NCBI RefSeq assembly: GCF_003946385.1
Contig: NZ_RHOE01000004.1
Location: 1 to 64,000, forward strand
Source: Loigolactobacillus zhaoyuanensis
GTDB taxonomy: Bacteria; Bacillota; Bacilli; Lactobacillales; Lactobacillaceae
Length of the DNA stretch: 64,000 nucleotides
Direction of reading: 5' to 3'
Position numbers and translations under genes: made by a program. The notes under the pieces were generated by a model, which saw nothing but the letters and a program-made list of their open reading frames with translations, had not been told where the DNA came from and ran no database searches. Below, piece by piece: positions 9,538 to 17,550 of this stretch (positions are counted from its first letter, which is position 1; each line of letters starts with the position of its first letter).

Positions 9538-10653
9538 ATGGCAAAAGAGATTGTGAAGAGCGGAGACAAGAAACTAGAAACGGCACTCAAAGCACTCATC
9601 AAAGAATATAAGCCTGAAAAACAGATTCAGGAAGATAAGCTAACCGATACGATCGTCACACCGTTTAGTTTGCAATCAGATGCGATTGAAAAAGTTATTC
9701 AGCGGATTGAAGATCAAGGTATCAGCGTAGTTGATGAACATGGTGAACCTTCACAACAAAGTTTGAAAAAAGAAAAGAAAGTTTCTAAAAAAGCTTTGCA
9801 AGATATGTCTGCGCCCGCCGGAATCAAAATTAATGACCCGGTTCGGATGTATTTAAAAGAAATTGGTCGTGTATCTTTATTGACGGCTGATGAAGAAGTT
9901 GCGTTAGCATTGAAGATCGAACAAAATGATGGCGAAGCTAAGCAACGTTTGGCTGAAGCCAACTTGCGTTTAGTTGTTTCAATTGCTAAACGGTATGTTG
10001 GTCGTGGAATGCAATTCTTGGATTTAATTCAAGAAGGTAATATGGGTTTGATGAAGGCTGTCGAAAAATTTGATTACCGTAAAGGATTCAAATTCTCCAC
10101 TTATGCAACATGGTGGATTCGTCAGGCAATCACTCGTGCAATTGCTGATCAGGCACGAACGATTCGTATTCCAGTGCACATGGTCGAGACCATTAATAAA
10201 TTGATTCGGATCCAGCGTCAATTATTGCAGGATTTAGGTCGCGAACCAACACCGGAAGAAATCGGTGCCGAAATGGATATGCCGACGGATAAGGTCCGCG
10301 AAATTCTGAAAATTGCCCAAGAGCCTGTTTCGTTGGAAACACCAATTGGTGAAGAGGACGATTCACATTTAGGCGACTTTATTGAAGACCAAGATGCGAC
10401 TAGTCCAGCTGACCATGCTGCTTACGAATTGCTAAAGGAACAGTTAGAAAGTGTTTTGGACACACTAACTGATCGTGAGGAAAACGTTTTGCGGTTACGT
10501 TTTGGTCTAGATGATGGCCGGACGCGGACTTTGGAAGAAGTTGGTAAAGTCTTCGGTGTTACGCGTGAACGAATTCGTCAGATCGAAGCTAAAGCCTTGC
10601 GTAAATTACGCCATCCAAGTCGATCTAAACAATTAAAAGATTTCTTAGAATAG
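9538..10653 (+). CDS. rpoD: RNA polymerase primary sigma factor (SigA/RpoD)
   Basis: The housekeeping sigma-70 factor. Region 1.2 begins near [11 protein letters not shown], regions 2.3-2.4 contain [19 protein letters not shown], and region 4.2 contains the helix-turn-helix [19 protein letters not shown]. The short region 1.1 and total of 371 residues are normal for Firmicutes. The start is ATG 9538 with GGGAGG. The 91-base gap after dnaG holds an inverted repeat around ATTCGC/GCGAAT. A terminator follows the gene. Confidence 0.97.
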   Translation: MAKEIVKSGDKKLETALKALIKEYKPEKQIQEDKLTDTIVTPFSLQSDAIEKVIQRIEDQGISVVDEHGEPSQQSLKKEKKVSKKALQDMSAPAGIKINDPVRMYLKEIGRVSLLTADEEVALALKIEQNDGEAKQRLAEANLRLVVSIAKRYVGRGMQFLDLIQEGNMGLMKAVEKFDYRKGFKFSTYATWWIRQAITRAIADQARTIRIPVHMVETINKLIRIQRQLLQDLGREPTPEEIGAEMDMPTDKVREILKIAQEPVSLETPIGEEDDSHLGDFIEDQDATSPADHAAYELLKEQLESVLDTLTDREENVLRLRFGLDDGRTRTLEEVGKVFGVTRERIRQIEAKALRKLRHPSRSKQLKDFLE

Positions 10654-10667
10654 TATTTTGTGATCTA

Positions 10668-10698
10668 GCAATCGTCGAGTTATGGCGATTGCTTTTTT
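10668..10698 (+). terminator. Terminator of the dnaG-rpoD operon
   Basis: GCAATCG (10668-10674) pairs with CGATTGC (10686-10692), followed by TTTTTTG. Confidence 0.85.
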
Positions 10699-10878
10699 GT
10701 TTAGAAAAAGTAGGATATTCGGGGCATTAATTTAACTAAATCGTCAGTTTTTATAGCTATTAACACGCTTACAGAAATAATTAATAATTAAATTGGTATC
10801 GCTATATTTTAAATGATGCATGGGGCTGTTACAATAGAGTCAGATGGCAACATATTTGTAATATAGTTATGTTTTAAT

Positions 10879-10920
10879 TTAGCGAACTACGCGAATAAAC
10901 CAACATAATTGTGAAGTAGA
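10879..10920 (+). repeat. Exact 42-nt direct repeat, copy 1 (trmK leader)
   Basis: TTAGCGAACTACGCGAATAA and the following 22 bases, ending GTGAAGTAGA, are repeated without a mismatch at 11107-11148. The two copies start 228 bases apart and flank a hairpin-rich insert. No gene lies in the 500-base stretch 10654-11161. Confidence 0.9.
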
Positions 10921-10940
10921 ACCATGTTTCAACTTGGCGA
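10909..10940 (+). repeat. Dispersed 32-nt leader element, trmK copy
   Basis: TTGTGAAG through TTGGCGA matches 17487-17518 in the dnaE leader at 27 of 32 positions. The shared core reads CCATGTTT-x-AAC-x-TGGCGA. Confidence 0.7.
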
Positions 10941-11078
10941 ATTTTGCCGTAGTTGAATGGATACTGTCACTCGTTTTGAGGGACAGTATTGGCAAGTATT
11001 AATTGCTGATGCTTTTTTGCAAAGTAATTGCTTGCTCCCCGTTGTCGATTAGACTAAGCCAAAGTGTGGCAAGTCTAA
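10922..11078 (+). other. Hairpin-rich insert between the trmK leader repeats
   Basis: Three inverted repeats stand out. At 10922-10960, TTCAACT pairs with AGTTGAA around an inner GGC/GCC. At 10961-10989, ATACTGTC pairs with GACAGTAT. At 11049-11078, TTAGACT pairs with AGTCTAA around GCCA/TGGC. None is followed by a T-run. The layout mirrors the era leader insert. Function unknown. Confidence 0.65.
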
Positions 11079-11106
11079 GTCGCATCGTCCGTAACATAAA
11101 AGTTTA

Positions 11107-11148
11107 TTAGCGAACTACGCGAATAAACCAACATAATTGTGAAGTAGA
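11107..11148 (+). repeat. Exact 42-nt direct repeat, copy 2 (trmK leader)
   Basis: Identical to 10879-10920. Its end (GAAGTAGA) runs directly into the AGAGG ribosome binding site of trmK. Confidence 0.9.
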
Positions 11149-11161
11149 GGATTTGAATGTT

Positions 11162-11860
11162 GTGAATAAAAATCATTTAACAAAGCGTTTAGCAGCAATA
11201 GCAGCGTGTGTCCCAAATGGTGCCCGCGTAGCAGACATCGGTTCGGATCATGCCATGGTACCCATCAATCTAGTGACCAGTGGAAAAGTTGATTATGCCG
11301 TTGCTGGCGAAGTGATCGCTGGTCCGTTTGCTCGGGCACAAAATGCAGTGGTCGCCGCTGGTTTAGCACCTAAAATTCGGGTGCGTTTGGCGGATGGCTT
11401 GGCGGCTATTCGCGCAATGGATCAGATCGATACAGTGGTGATCGCTGGTATGGGTGGTATCTTGATCCGCGATATTTTGGCTCGGGGACAGCAAGAATTA
11501 AAAACTGTTAAACGACTGGTCTTAGAGCCAAATGTACAAGAGGATGTTGTGCGTACTTGGTTAGCTGAGCAACAATTCGCAATTATCCAAGAAAAAATTT
11601 TGCGCGAAGATCAGCATACTTATGAAATAATTGTCGCTGAACGTCAAGCGCAACCAGTGAAGTACACGGAGCTACAGGTGAAGTTTGGCCCGTGTCTGGT
11701 ACAGGAGAAAGCACCTGTTTTTCAAGGAAAATGGCAGCATCGCTTAGTTACGAATCAACGTATTTTAGCTAATCTTGAACAAGCCCAAAATCCACCCCAA
11801 CAAAAAATAACGACTTTACGGACTGAGAACCAACAGATTGAGGAGGTGCTACATGGTTAG
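11162..11860 (+). CDS. trmK: tRNA (adenine(22)-N(1))-methyltransferase TrmK
   Basis: A class I SAM-dependent methyltransferase that makes m1A at position 22 of some tRNAs. The SAM site is seen as VADIGSDHAMVPI and the second conserved segment as VVIAGMGGILIRDIL; the C-terminal part is a helical extension. The frame opens at TTG 11153, but GAGG at 11147-11150 is too close to it, so GTG 11162 is preferred (232 residues). It overlaps the NIF3-like gene by eight bases, a pairing common in Firmicutes. Confidence 0.93.
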   Translation: MNKNHLTKRLAAIAACVPNGARVADIGSDHAMVPINLVTSGKVDYAVAGEVIAGPFARAQNAVVAAGLAPKIRVRLADGLAAIRAMDQIDTVVIAGMGGILIRDILARGQQELKTVKRLVLEPNVQEDVVRTWLAEQQFAIIQEKILREDQHTYEIIVAERQAQPVKYTELQVKFGPCLVQEKAPVFQGKWQHRLVTNQRILANLEQAQNPPQQKITTLRTENQQIEEVLHG

Positions 11861-12977
11861 AGTGAAGGATTTTATTCGCCGATTCGAGCAATTTGCACCG
11901 CAGTACTTAGCGGAAAGTGGCGATCCGGTTGGCATGCAACTTGGATCAACGGAACAAACGATTCATCGAGTATTAGTAACCTTAGATGTGCGGCCAGAGG
12001 TCGTGAAGGAGGCAATCGCTAAAAAAATCGATTTTATCTTTGCCCATCATCCCGTTATTTTTCGCCCAGCCAAAAACTTAGTCACAGATGATCCCCAAAA
12101 TGCGATGTATGCAGAACTGTTGCGCCACCATATCGCGGTCTACGCGGCGCACACTAATTTAGATAGTGCTAACGGTGGGATGAACGATTGGCTGGCCCAG
12201 CAATTACAGTTAAAAAATGTTCAGATTTTACAGCCTAATTATCAACGTAAAATAAAAAAATTAGCAACTTATGTTCCAGAAGCAAATGCAAACGGGATGC
12301 GTCAGGCGCTGGCTGCTGCCGGTGCCGGTCAACTAGGTGATTACTCGGCAGCTAGCTTTAGCTATGCTGGTACCGGCCGCTTTACGCCGAATGCCGGCGC
12401 AAAGCCGTTTATTGGCCAGGTTGATCAAGCTGAGGCAGTTGCTGAAACCAAAGTCGAAGTTGTCTTTCCTGAAGCGCTGACTAACGCTGTCTTAGCAGCA
12501 ATGTTTCAGACACATCCATATGAAGAACCGGCTTATGATTTATTTACCTTAGATAATGCTAGTGGTGAACAGTTTGGTATCGGTCGGGTGGGTGAGCCGC
12601 AACAGGCAATGACGATTCGTGAATTTGCTAAATTTACCCAAGACGCTTTTGCCGTTCAAGGGTTACGCTTAGTGACCCAGCATCCTGATGAACTGGTTAA
12701 GCGTGTTGCAGTACTTGGTGGCGATGGCGGTAAATTTTATCCGGCAGTTTTACAGCAGCAAGCAAATGTTTTTGTGACCGGTGACGTTTATTACCACACT
12801 GCACATGATATGTTAGCTGCCGGATTGTCAGCAATCGATCCTGGTCATCATATTGAAAGTATTGTTAAGACCAAGGCAGTCCCTTTATTTCAAGAATGGG
12901 CACGGGTAGCCGGTTGGAATGATGTCACTTTTATGGCTTCAGCGTTGAGCACGGACCCGTTTACGTTTATCGTTTAG
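11853..12977 (+). CDS. NIF3-like dinuclear metal centre protein (YqfO family)
   Basis: A NIF3/DUF34 family protein, a conserved hydrolase-like fold with a two-metal centre, of unsettled physiological role. Metal ligands are visible as FAHHPVIF near residue 65 and PGHHIES near the C-terminus. Like B. subtilis YqfO it has an inserted PII/CutA-like domain in the middle (about residues 130-240), explaining the 374-residue length. The start is ATG 11853 behind AGGAGGTG. It overlaps the trmK stop, so the two are translationally coupled. Confidence 0.92.
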   Translation: MVRVKDFIRRFEQFAPQYLAESGDPVGMQLGSTEQTIHRVLVTLDVRPEVVKEAIAKKIDFIFAHHPVIFRPAKNLVTDDPQNAMYAELLRHHIAVYAAHTNLDSANGGMNDWLAQQLQLKNVQILQPNYQRKIKKLATYVPEANANGMRQALAAAGAGQLGDYSAASFSYAGTGRFTPNAGAKPFIGQVDQAEAVAETKVEVVFPEALTNAVLAAMFQTHPYEEPAYDLFTLDNASGEQFGIGRVGEPQQAMTIREFAKFTQDAFAVQGLRLVTQHPDELVKRVAVLGGDGGKFYPAVLQQQANVFVTGDVYYHTAHDMLAAGLSAIDPGHHIESIVKTKAVPLFQEWARVAGWNDVTFMASALSTDPFTFIV

Positions 12978-13057
12978 GTTCGTACGTTAAAATGATTTTG
13001 TGACTTAATTGAGTTTGAATGACAAAAAAATTAACTTTTTAGATGGAGGTAAATTAA

Positions 13058-14296
13058 ATGGCAACTTATACAACTTTAGTTCCACGTTTTTTACGTTATG
13101 TGAAAGTAAATACTCGTTCTAACCCCGACTCAACCACAGTACCATCGGCGCCTAGCTTGGTGACATTTGCCAAAAATTTAGCAGAAGAAATGCGTACAAT
13201 TGGTCTACAGGATGTCCATTATCTTGAATCAAATGGTTATGTGATCGGAACACTACCGAGTAACTTGGATCGTGTCGTGCCAGTTATTGGCTTTTTAGCT
13301 CATTTTGATACAGCCGATTTTAATGTTGAAGGAATCGATCCACAAATCGTCAACGACTATGACGGTAAGTCAGAAATCAAATTGGATCCAGCCGGAAAAT
13401 ATACGTTGAATACAACGGATTTCCCATTCTTAGCAAATTATGCTGGACATACGCTGATCACAACTGATGGCAGCACATTATTGGGTGGTGATAATAAGGC
13501 TGGTGTCGCTGAGATTATGACGGCAATGGAGTATTTAGCTCAACATCCAGAGATTAAGCATGGTGAACTACGCGTCGGCTTTGGTCCTGATGAAGAAATT
13601 GGTACCGGTGCCGATCGTTTTGATGTTGCTGACTTTAATGCCGCCTTTGCCTATACGATCGATGGTGGTGAGGAAGGTCAATTGGAATTTGAAACTTTCA
13701 ATGCTGCAGCAATGAAGGTCCACATTCAAGGTAAAAACGTTCATACCGCAACCGCTAAAGGTGTAATGGTCAACGCGTTACAGTTGGCCGTCGATTTTCA
13801 AAATGGCTTACCTCAAGCAGAAGTACCAGAAAAAACGGATGGTCTGCAAGGATTTTTCCACTTGTATCAATTAAATGGTACTGTAGAAGAAGCAGAAATG
13901 TTGTACATTATCCGTGATTTTGAACGCGATGGTTTAGCAGCACGTAAGGAACAGGCTAAAGCGTTGGCTGCTAAGTTAAACCAGCAGCTGGGTATGGAAC
14001 GATTCACCTTAGATATTTCTGATCAGTATTACAACATGGGCGAAGTCTTGAAAAAAGACATGACCAGCGTTGACCTAGCTAAAAAAGCGCTGGAAAATAT
14101 GGATATCAAGCCATTGATCGAACCCATTCGTGGCGGAACAGATGGTTCAAAAATTTCATTCATGGGCCTGCCGACCCCTAATTTATTTGCCGGTCCGGAA
14201 AACATGCACGGTCGCTATGAATTTGTTTCTGAACAGGTAATGGCTAATGCGGTTGGCGTTATTTTAGAAATTTCACGGTTGAATAGTCAAAAATAA
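13058..14296 (+). CDS. pepT: Tripeptide aminopeptidase (peptidase T)
   Basis: A cytoplasmic M20 zinc aminopeptidase that removes N-terminal residues from tripeptides, important for peptide use in lactic acid bacteria. Metal and catalytic residues are in [30 protein letters not shown] and TIDGGEEG, and the C-terminal metal ligand in PENMHGRYE. The length of 412 residues is standard. The start is ATG 13058 with GGAGG. It is probably monocistronic; the next gene, clpB, has its own heat-shock promoter. Confidence 0.96.
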   Translation: MATYTTLVPRFLRYVKVNTRSNPDSTTVPSAPSLVTFAKNLAEEMRTIGLQDVHYLESNGYVIGTLPSNLDRVVPVIGFLAHFDTADFNVEGIDPQIVNDYDGKSEIKLDPAGKYTLNTTDFPFLANYAGHTLITTDGSTLLGGDNKAGVAEIMTAMEYLAQHPEIKHGELRVGFGPDEEIGTGADRFDVADFNAAFAYTIDGGEEGQLEFETFNAAAMKVHIQGKNVHTATAKGVMVNALQLAVDFQNGLPQAEVPEKTDGLQGFFHLYQLNGTVEEAEMLYIIRDFERDGLAARKEQAKALAAKLNQQLGMERFTLDISDQYYNMGEVLKKDMTSVDLAKKALENMDIKPLIEPIRGGTDGSKISFMGLPTPNLFAGPENMHGRYEFVSEQVMANAVGVILEISRLNSQK

Positions 14297-14359
14297 TTCA
14301 GTCTTGAGTCTGAGGCAGGTTAAGCGGAAATCATGCTAGTATAAAAGGGTCGATTGATT

Positions 14360-14376
14360 AGTCAAAGATAGTCAAA
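14360..14376 (+). promoter_or_regulatory. CtsR operator upstream of clpB
   Basis: AGTCAAAGATAGTCAAA is a tandem heptad matching the CtsR recognition pattern (A/G)GTCAAA-N3-(A/G)GTCAAA. It lies four bases upstream of the clpB -35 box, where bound CtsR would block RNA polymerase. Confidence 0.88.
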
Positions 14377-14380
14377 ATTC

Positions 14381-14409
14381 TTGAACGAAACATTTGTTCG
14401 CGCTATAAT
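14381..14409 (+). promoter_or_regulatory. clpB promoter
   Basis: TTGAAC at 14381-14386, a 17-base spacer and a consensus TATAAT at 14404-14409. Directly adjacent to the CtsR operator. Confidence 0.88.
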
Positions 14410-14434
14410 TTGGTTATCAAATAGTTAAAGAATT

Positions 14435-14463
14435 GGTCGACAGTGTAAATCTGTCGACCTTTT
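14435..14463 (+). terminator. Terminator-like hairpin in the clpB leader
   Basis: A perfect 9-bp stem GGTCGACAG (14435-14443) and CTGTCGACC (14451-14459), with TTTT following directly. It falls about 25 bases after the -10 box, inside the clpB 5' leader, and would give a very short transcript if it terminates. It is a candidate attenuator or mRNA stabiliser. Confidence 0.8.
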
Positions 14464-14494
14464 ATTAACAATTTTATTGTCAGGAGGTTATATT

Positions 14495-17104
14495 TTGAAT
14501 CCAGAAAAATTAACACAAGCTGTCCAAGATGCTTTAGCTGAGGCACAACAGATCGCAGTAACACGTAAACACCAAGAAATTGATATTGCTCATTTGTTTA
14601 AATTTTTAGTACAACCTGGGCAATTAGGGCGAAAAATTTATGAAAAAGTTGGCGTGGATCTTAGCCAATTTGAAGCGCGCATCGATCAATTGTTAGACGA
14701 GGCACCAGCGGTTGAAGGCAATGTGCAGTATGGTCAGAGCATGAGCCAGAATCTAGCTAAATTATTACAGGCCGCTGATCAGATCCGAATCAGTTTTGAT
14801 GATGATTTTATTGCCACTGAGAGTGTGATTTTAGCGTTGATGACTTTGAAATATCAGCCTTTGACGCAATTCTTAACTCAAGCTGGAATTACCGAAAAAA
14901 AATTAAAGGCAACAATTGTTGAAATGCGGGCAGGTGAGCGTGTGACTTCAAAAAATCAAGAAGAACAATATCAAGCGTTGGAGAAATATGGTATTGATTT
15001 AGTTAAAGCAGTCCGGACTGGTGACCAGGATCCAATTATCGGCCGCGATGAAGAAATTCGTAATGTGATTCGGATCTTGTCGCGGAAAACAAAAAATAAT
15101 CCAGTTCTAATTGGCGAACCTGGGGTTGGTAAAACAGCAATCGTTGAAGGCTTAGCCCAGCGGATCGTTAATAAAGATGTGCCTGATAACTTAAAGGATA
15201 AAACGATTTTTAGTTTGGATATGGGCGCTTTAATTGCTGGTGCTAAGTACCGTGGTGAGTTTGAAGAACGGCTCAAAGGCGTGCTTAAGGCGGTCAAGAA
15301 AAGTGACGGGCAAATTATTCTCTTTATTGACGAGATCCATAATATTGTTGGTGCTGGTAAAACTGAAGGTAGTATGGACGCCGGCAACCTATTAAAACCC
15401 ATGCTAGCCCGTGGAGAACTACATTTGATCGGTGCGACAACGTTGGATGAGTATCGGCAATATATGGAAAAAGATAAGGCGTTAGAACGACGTTTCCAGC
15501 GGATCTTGATTCAAGAACCCACAGTTGAAGATACGATCAGCATCCTTCGTGGATTAAAAGAACGCTTCGAGATTTTTCATGGTGTCCGGATCCATGATAA
15601 TGCTTTGGTCGCAGCGGCTACGTTATCCGATCGCTATATCACTGATCGCTTTTTACCGGATAAAGCGATCGACTTGGTTGATGAAGCCAGTGCTAATATC
15701 AATGTAGAGATGAATTCACAGCCGACTGAACTGGATCAAGTCACGCGGCGGCTAATGCAGATGGAAATCGAAGAAGCCGCATTAAAAAAAGAAACGGATA
15801 CAGTTTCAAAGAAAAGATTAGCCGAATTACAAGGTGAGTTAAGCAACTTACGTGAGGAAGCTAATAATTTAAAAATGCAGTGGGAAGCTGAAAAAGAAGA
15901 TATAACGGCGGTCAACGCCAAAAAGTCTGAGTTAGATAAAGCCAAACGCGAATTACAGGATGCGCAAGGAAATTATGATCTAGAAACAGCGGCCCGGCTC
16001 CAGCACGGAACGATCCCTGAACTAGAGAAACAATTGGCTGATTTAGAGCAACAAGATCGTCCTGACGACTGGTTAGTCCAAGAATCAGTTACCGCAGATG
16101 AAATTGCTGCAGTAGTTGGCCGTGAAACCGGAATTCCAGTTGCCAAATTAGTGCAGGGCGAGCGCCAAAAGTTGTTACATTTAGGTGATAGCTTGCATCA
16201 ACGGGTAGTTGGTCAAGATCAAGCAGTAACTGCTGTGACCGATGCCGTTTTACGGTCACGTGCCGGGTTACAAGATCCTAATCAACCACTAGGATCGTTC
16301 TTATTCTTAGGACCAACTGGGGTCGGTAAAACTGAACTAGCTAAAGCATTAGCTGAAAACTTGTTTGATTCTGAATCACATTTAGTTCGAATCGATATGA
16401 GTGAGTATATGGAAAAGAGTTCAGTTTCACGTTTGGTCGGTGCGGCACCTGGTTATGTCGGTTATGAAGAAGGTGGCCAACTAACCGAAGCGGTTCGACG
16501 TAATCCATATTCAATCGTTTTACTTGATGAAGTGGAGAAAGCCCATCCCGATGTTTTTAATATTCTATTGCAAGTTTTAGATGATGGTCGCTTAACCGAT
16601 GGTCAGGGACGCACCGTTGATTTTAAGAATACGATTATTATCATGACCTCTAACTTAGGTTCAGAAATTCTGTTAGCTGGCGTTGATGACAATGGGCAGA
16701 TTTCTAATGCAAGTCAAGAACAAGTTCAGCAGTTGATCCAAACTAAGTTTAAGCCAGAATTTCTTAATCGAATCGACGATATTATCATGTTCACACCGTT
16801 AAGCTTAAGCGATGTTCAGGAAATTGTGGTGAAGTTGTTGCAACAACTTGGTCAGCGCCTGACTGATCAAGAAATCACCTTGACGATTTCGGATAGTGCT
16901 AAGGAATGGTTGGCAGAAAAGGGGTATGATCCAGCCTTTGGGGCACGACCATTGCGGCGCTTTATTACGCGTGAAGTCGAGACCCCATTGGCTAAAGAAA
17001 TCATTGCCGGCCGTGTCGCACCACACACAACAATCAATATTAATTTGTTAAATGATCAGTTAGTTTTTGAAAATAACAGTGTAGGTACTGAAAAAAACGA
17101 ATAA
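14495..17104 (+). CDS. clpB: ATP-dependent chaperone ClpB
   Basis: A hexameric AAA+ disaggregase that rescues aggregated proteins with DnaK. Domains in order: N-terminal Clp repeat domain, first ATPase (Walker [14 protein letters not shown], about residue 205), the long coiled-coil middle domain typical of ClpB (about 395-530), second ATPase ([14 protein letters not shown], about 605) and the C-terminal oligomerisation region. The start is TTG 14495 behind AGGAGG (a longer open frame begins at 14477); 869 residues. Regulation by CtsR is indicated by the adjacent operator. Confidence 0.97.
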   Translation: MNPEKLTQAVQDALAEAQQIAVTRKHQEIDIAHLFKFLVQPGQLGRKIYEKVGVDLSQFEARIDQLLDEAPAVEGNVQYGQSMSQNLAKLLQAADQIRISFDDDFIATESVILALMTLKYQPLTQFLTQAGITEKKLKATIVEMRAGERVTSKNQEEQYQALEKYGIDLVKAVRTGDQDPIIGRDEEIRNVIRILSRKTKNNPVLIGEPGVGKTAIVEGLAQRIVNKDVPDNLKDKTIFSLDMGALIAGAKYRGEFEERLKGVLKAVKKSDGQIILFIDEIHNIVGAGKTEGSMDAGNLLKPMLARGELHLIGATTLDEYRQYMEKDKALERRFQRILIQEPTVEDTISILRGLKERFEIFHGVRIHDNALVAAATLSDRYITDRFLPDKAIDLVDEASANINVEMNSQPTELDQVTRRLMQMEIEEAALKKETDTVSKKRLAELQGELSNLREEANNLKMQWEAEKEDITAVNAKKSELDKAKRELQDAQGNYDLETAARLQHGTIPELEKQLADLEQQDRPDDWLVQESVTADEIAAVVGRETGIPVAKLVQGERQKLLHLGDSLHQRVVGQDQAVTAVTDAVLRSRAGLQDPNQPLGSFLFLGPTGVGKTELAKALAENLFDSESHLVRIDMSEYMEKSSVSRLVGAAPGYVGYEEGGQLTEAVRRNPYSIVLLDEVEKAHPDVFNILLQVLDDGRLTDGQGRTVDFKNTIIIMTSNLGSEILLAGVDDNGQISNASQEQVQQLIQTKFKPEFLNRIDDIIMFTPLSLSDVQEIVVKLLQQLGQRLTDQEITLTISDSAKEWLAEKGYDPAFGARPLRRFITREVETPLAKEIIAGRVAPHTTININLLNDQLVFENNSVGTEKNE

Positions 17105-17114
17105 AATAAAAAAA

Positions 17115-17140
17115 GACCGGAAATATCCCGGTCTTTTTTT
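17115..17140. terminator. Bidirectional terminator between clpB and the DUF2929 gene
   Basis: GACCGG (17115-17120) pairs with CCGGTC (17128-17133), flanked by an A-run on the left and a T-run on the right. It therefore serves both converging genes. Confidence 0.88.
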
Positions 17141-17321
17141 ATTTATTAGTTGCAGTTTTTGTGCCTAAAACATGTGGTAAAATGCATACGATCAATCCGA
17201 AAATTGCCGAGATGATTGCCACAGTAACTGGACTGTAAGACAATGAAGTTACGGCAGAACCGATGTAACCAACTAGTTGTCCTAAGATTAAAGCCCAGAT
17301 TACGACGATGATTTCTTTCAT
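17139..17321 (-). CDS. Small membrane protein, DUF2929 family
   Basis: A 60-residue protein with two predicted membrane helices, beginning MKEIIVVIWALILGQLVGY. It resembles the DUF2929 (YjzD-like) family, whose function is unknown. A good ribosome binding site (AGAGGTGG on the minus strand) precedes the ATG at 17321. It is one of only four minus-strand genes in the window and converges on clpB with a shared terminator. The coding call is supported by the binding site and hydrophobic pattern. Confidence 0.8.
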   Translation of the reverse strand: MKEIIVVIWALILGQLVGYIGSAVTSLSYSPVTVAIISAIFGLIVCILPHVLGTKTATNK

Positions 17322-17486
17322 GCCGCCACCTCTTTCTACTTGATGATTCTAGCATAATTTACGTTTAAGTGAAAGACGAATTTCGATTTGATCAAAGCGG
17401 CGGTGACATTAATATCATTGCTAAATTGCACAATCAATTAGGGGAACTTGTTTTCGTTTGGTATTATAATTATAGTGCAACATATT

Positions 17487-17518
17487 TTGTGAAGTGGTGC
17501 CATGTTTTAACCTGGCGA
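17487..17518 (+). repeat. Dispersed 32-nt leader element, dnaE copy
   Basis: Matches 10909-10940 in the trmK leader at 27 of 32 positions. It is followed by a small CTTCA/TGAAG hairpin (around 17519-17532) and the AAAGG ribosome binding site of dnaE. Confidence 0.7.
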
Positions 17519-17550
17519 TCTTCATTTTGAAGTAGAAAGGACGTGGCGAG

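Noticed and set aside
14386-14401. Possible LexA (SOS) box, CGAAACATTTGTTCG, in the clpB promoter
   Set aside because: It has an extra base compared with the Gram-positive CGAAC-N4-GTTCG pattern and mismatches in the left half; the CtsR site explains regulation.
14971-15402. Minus-strand open frame of 143 codons inside clpB
   Set aside because: It lies wholly within the conserved first ATPase domain of ClpB and is a mirror of its codon pattern.
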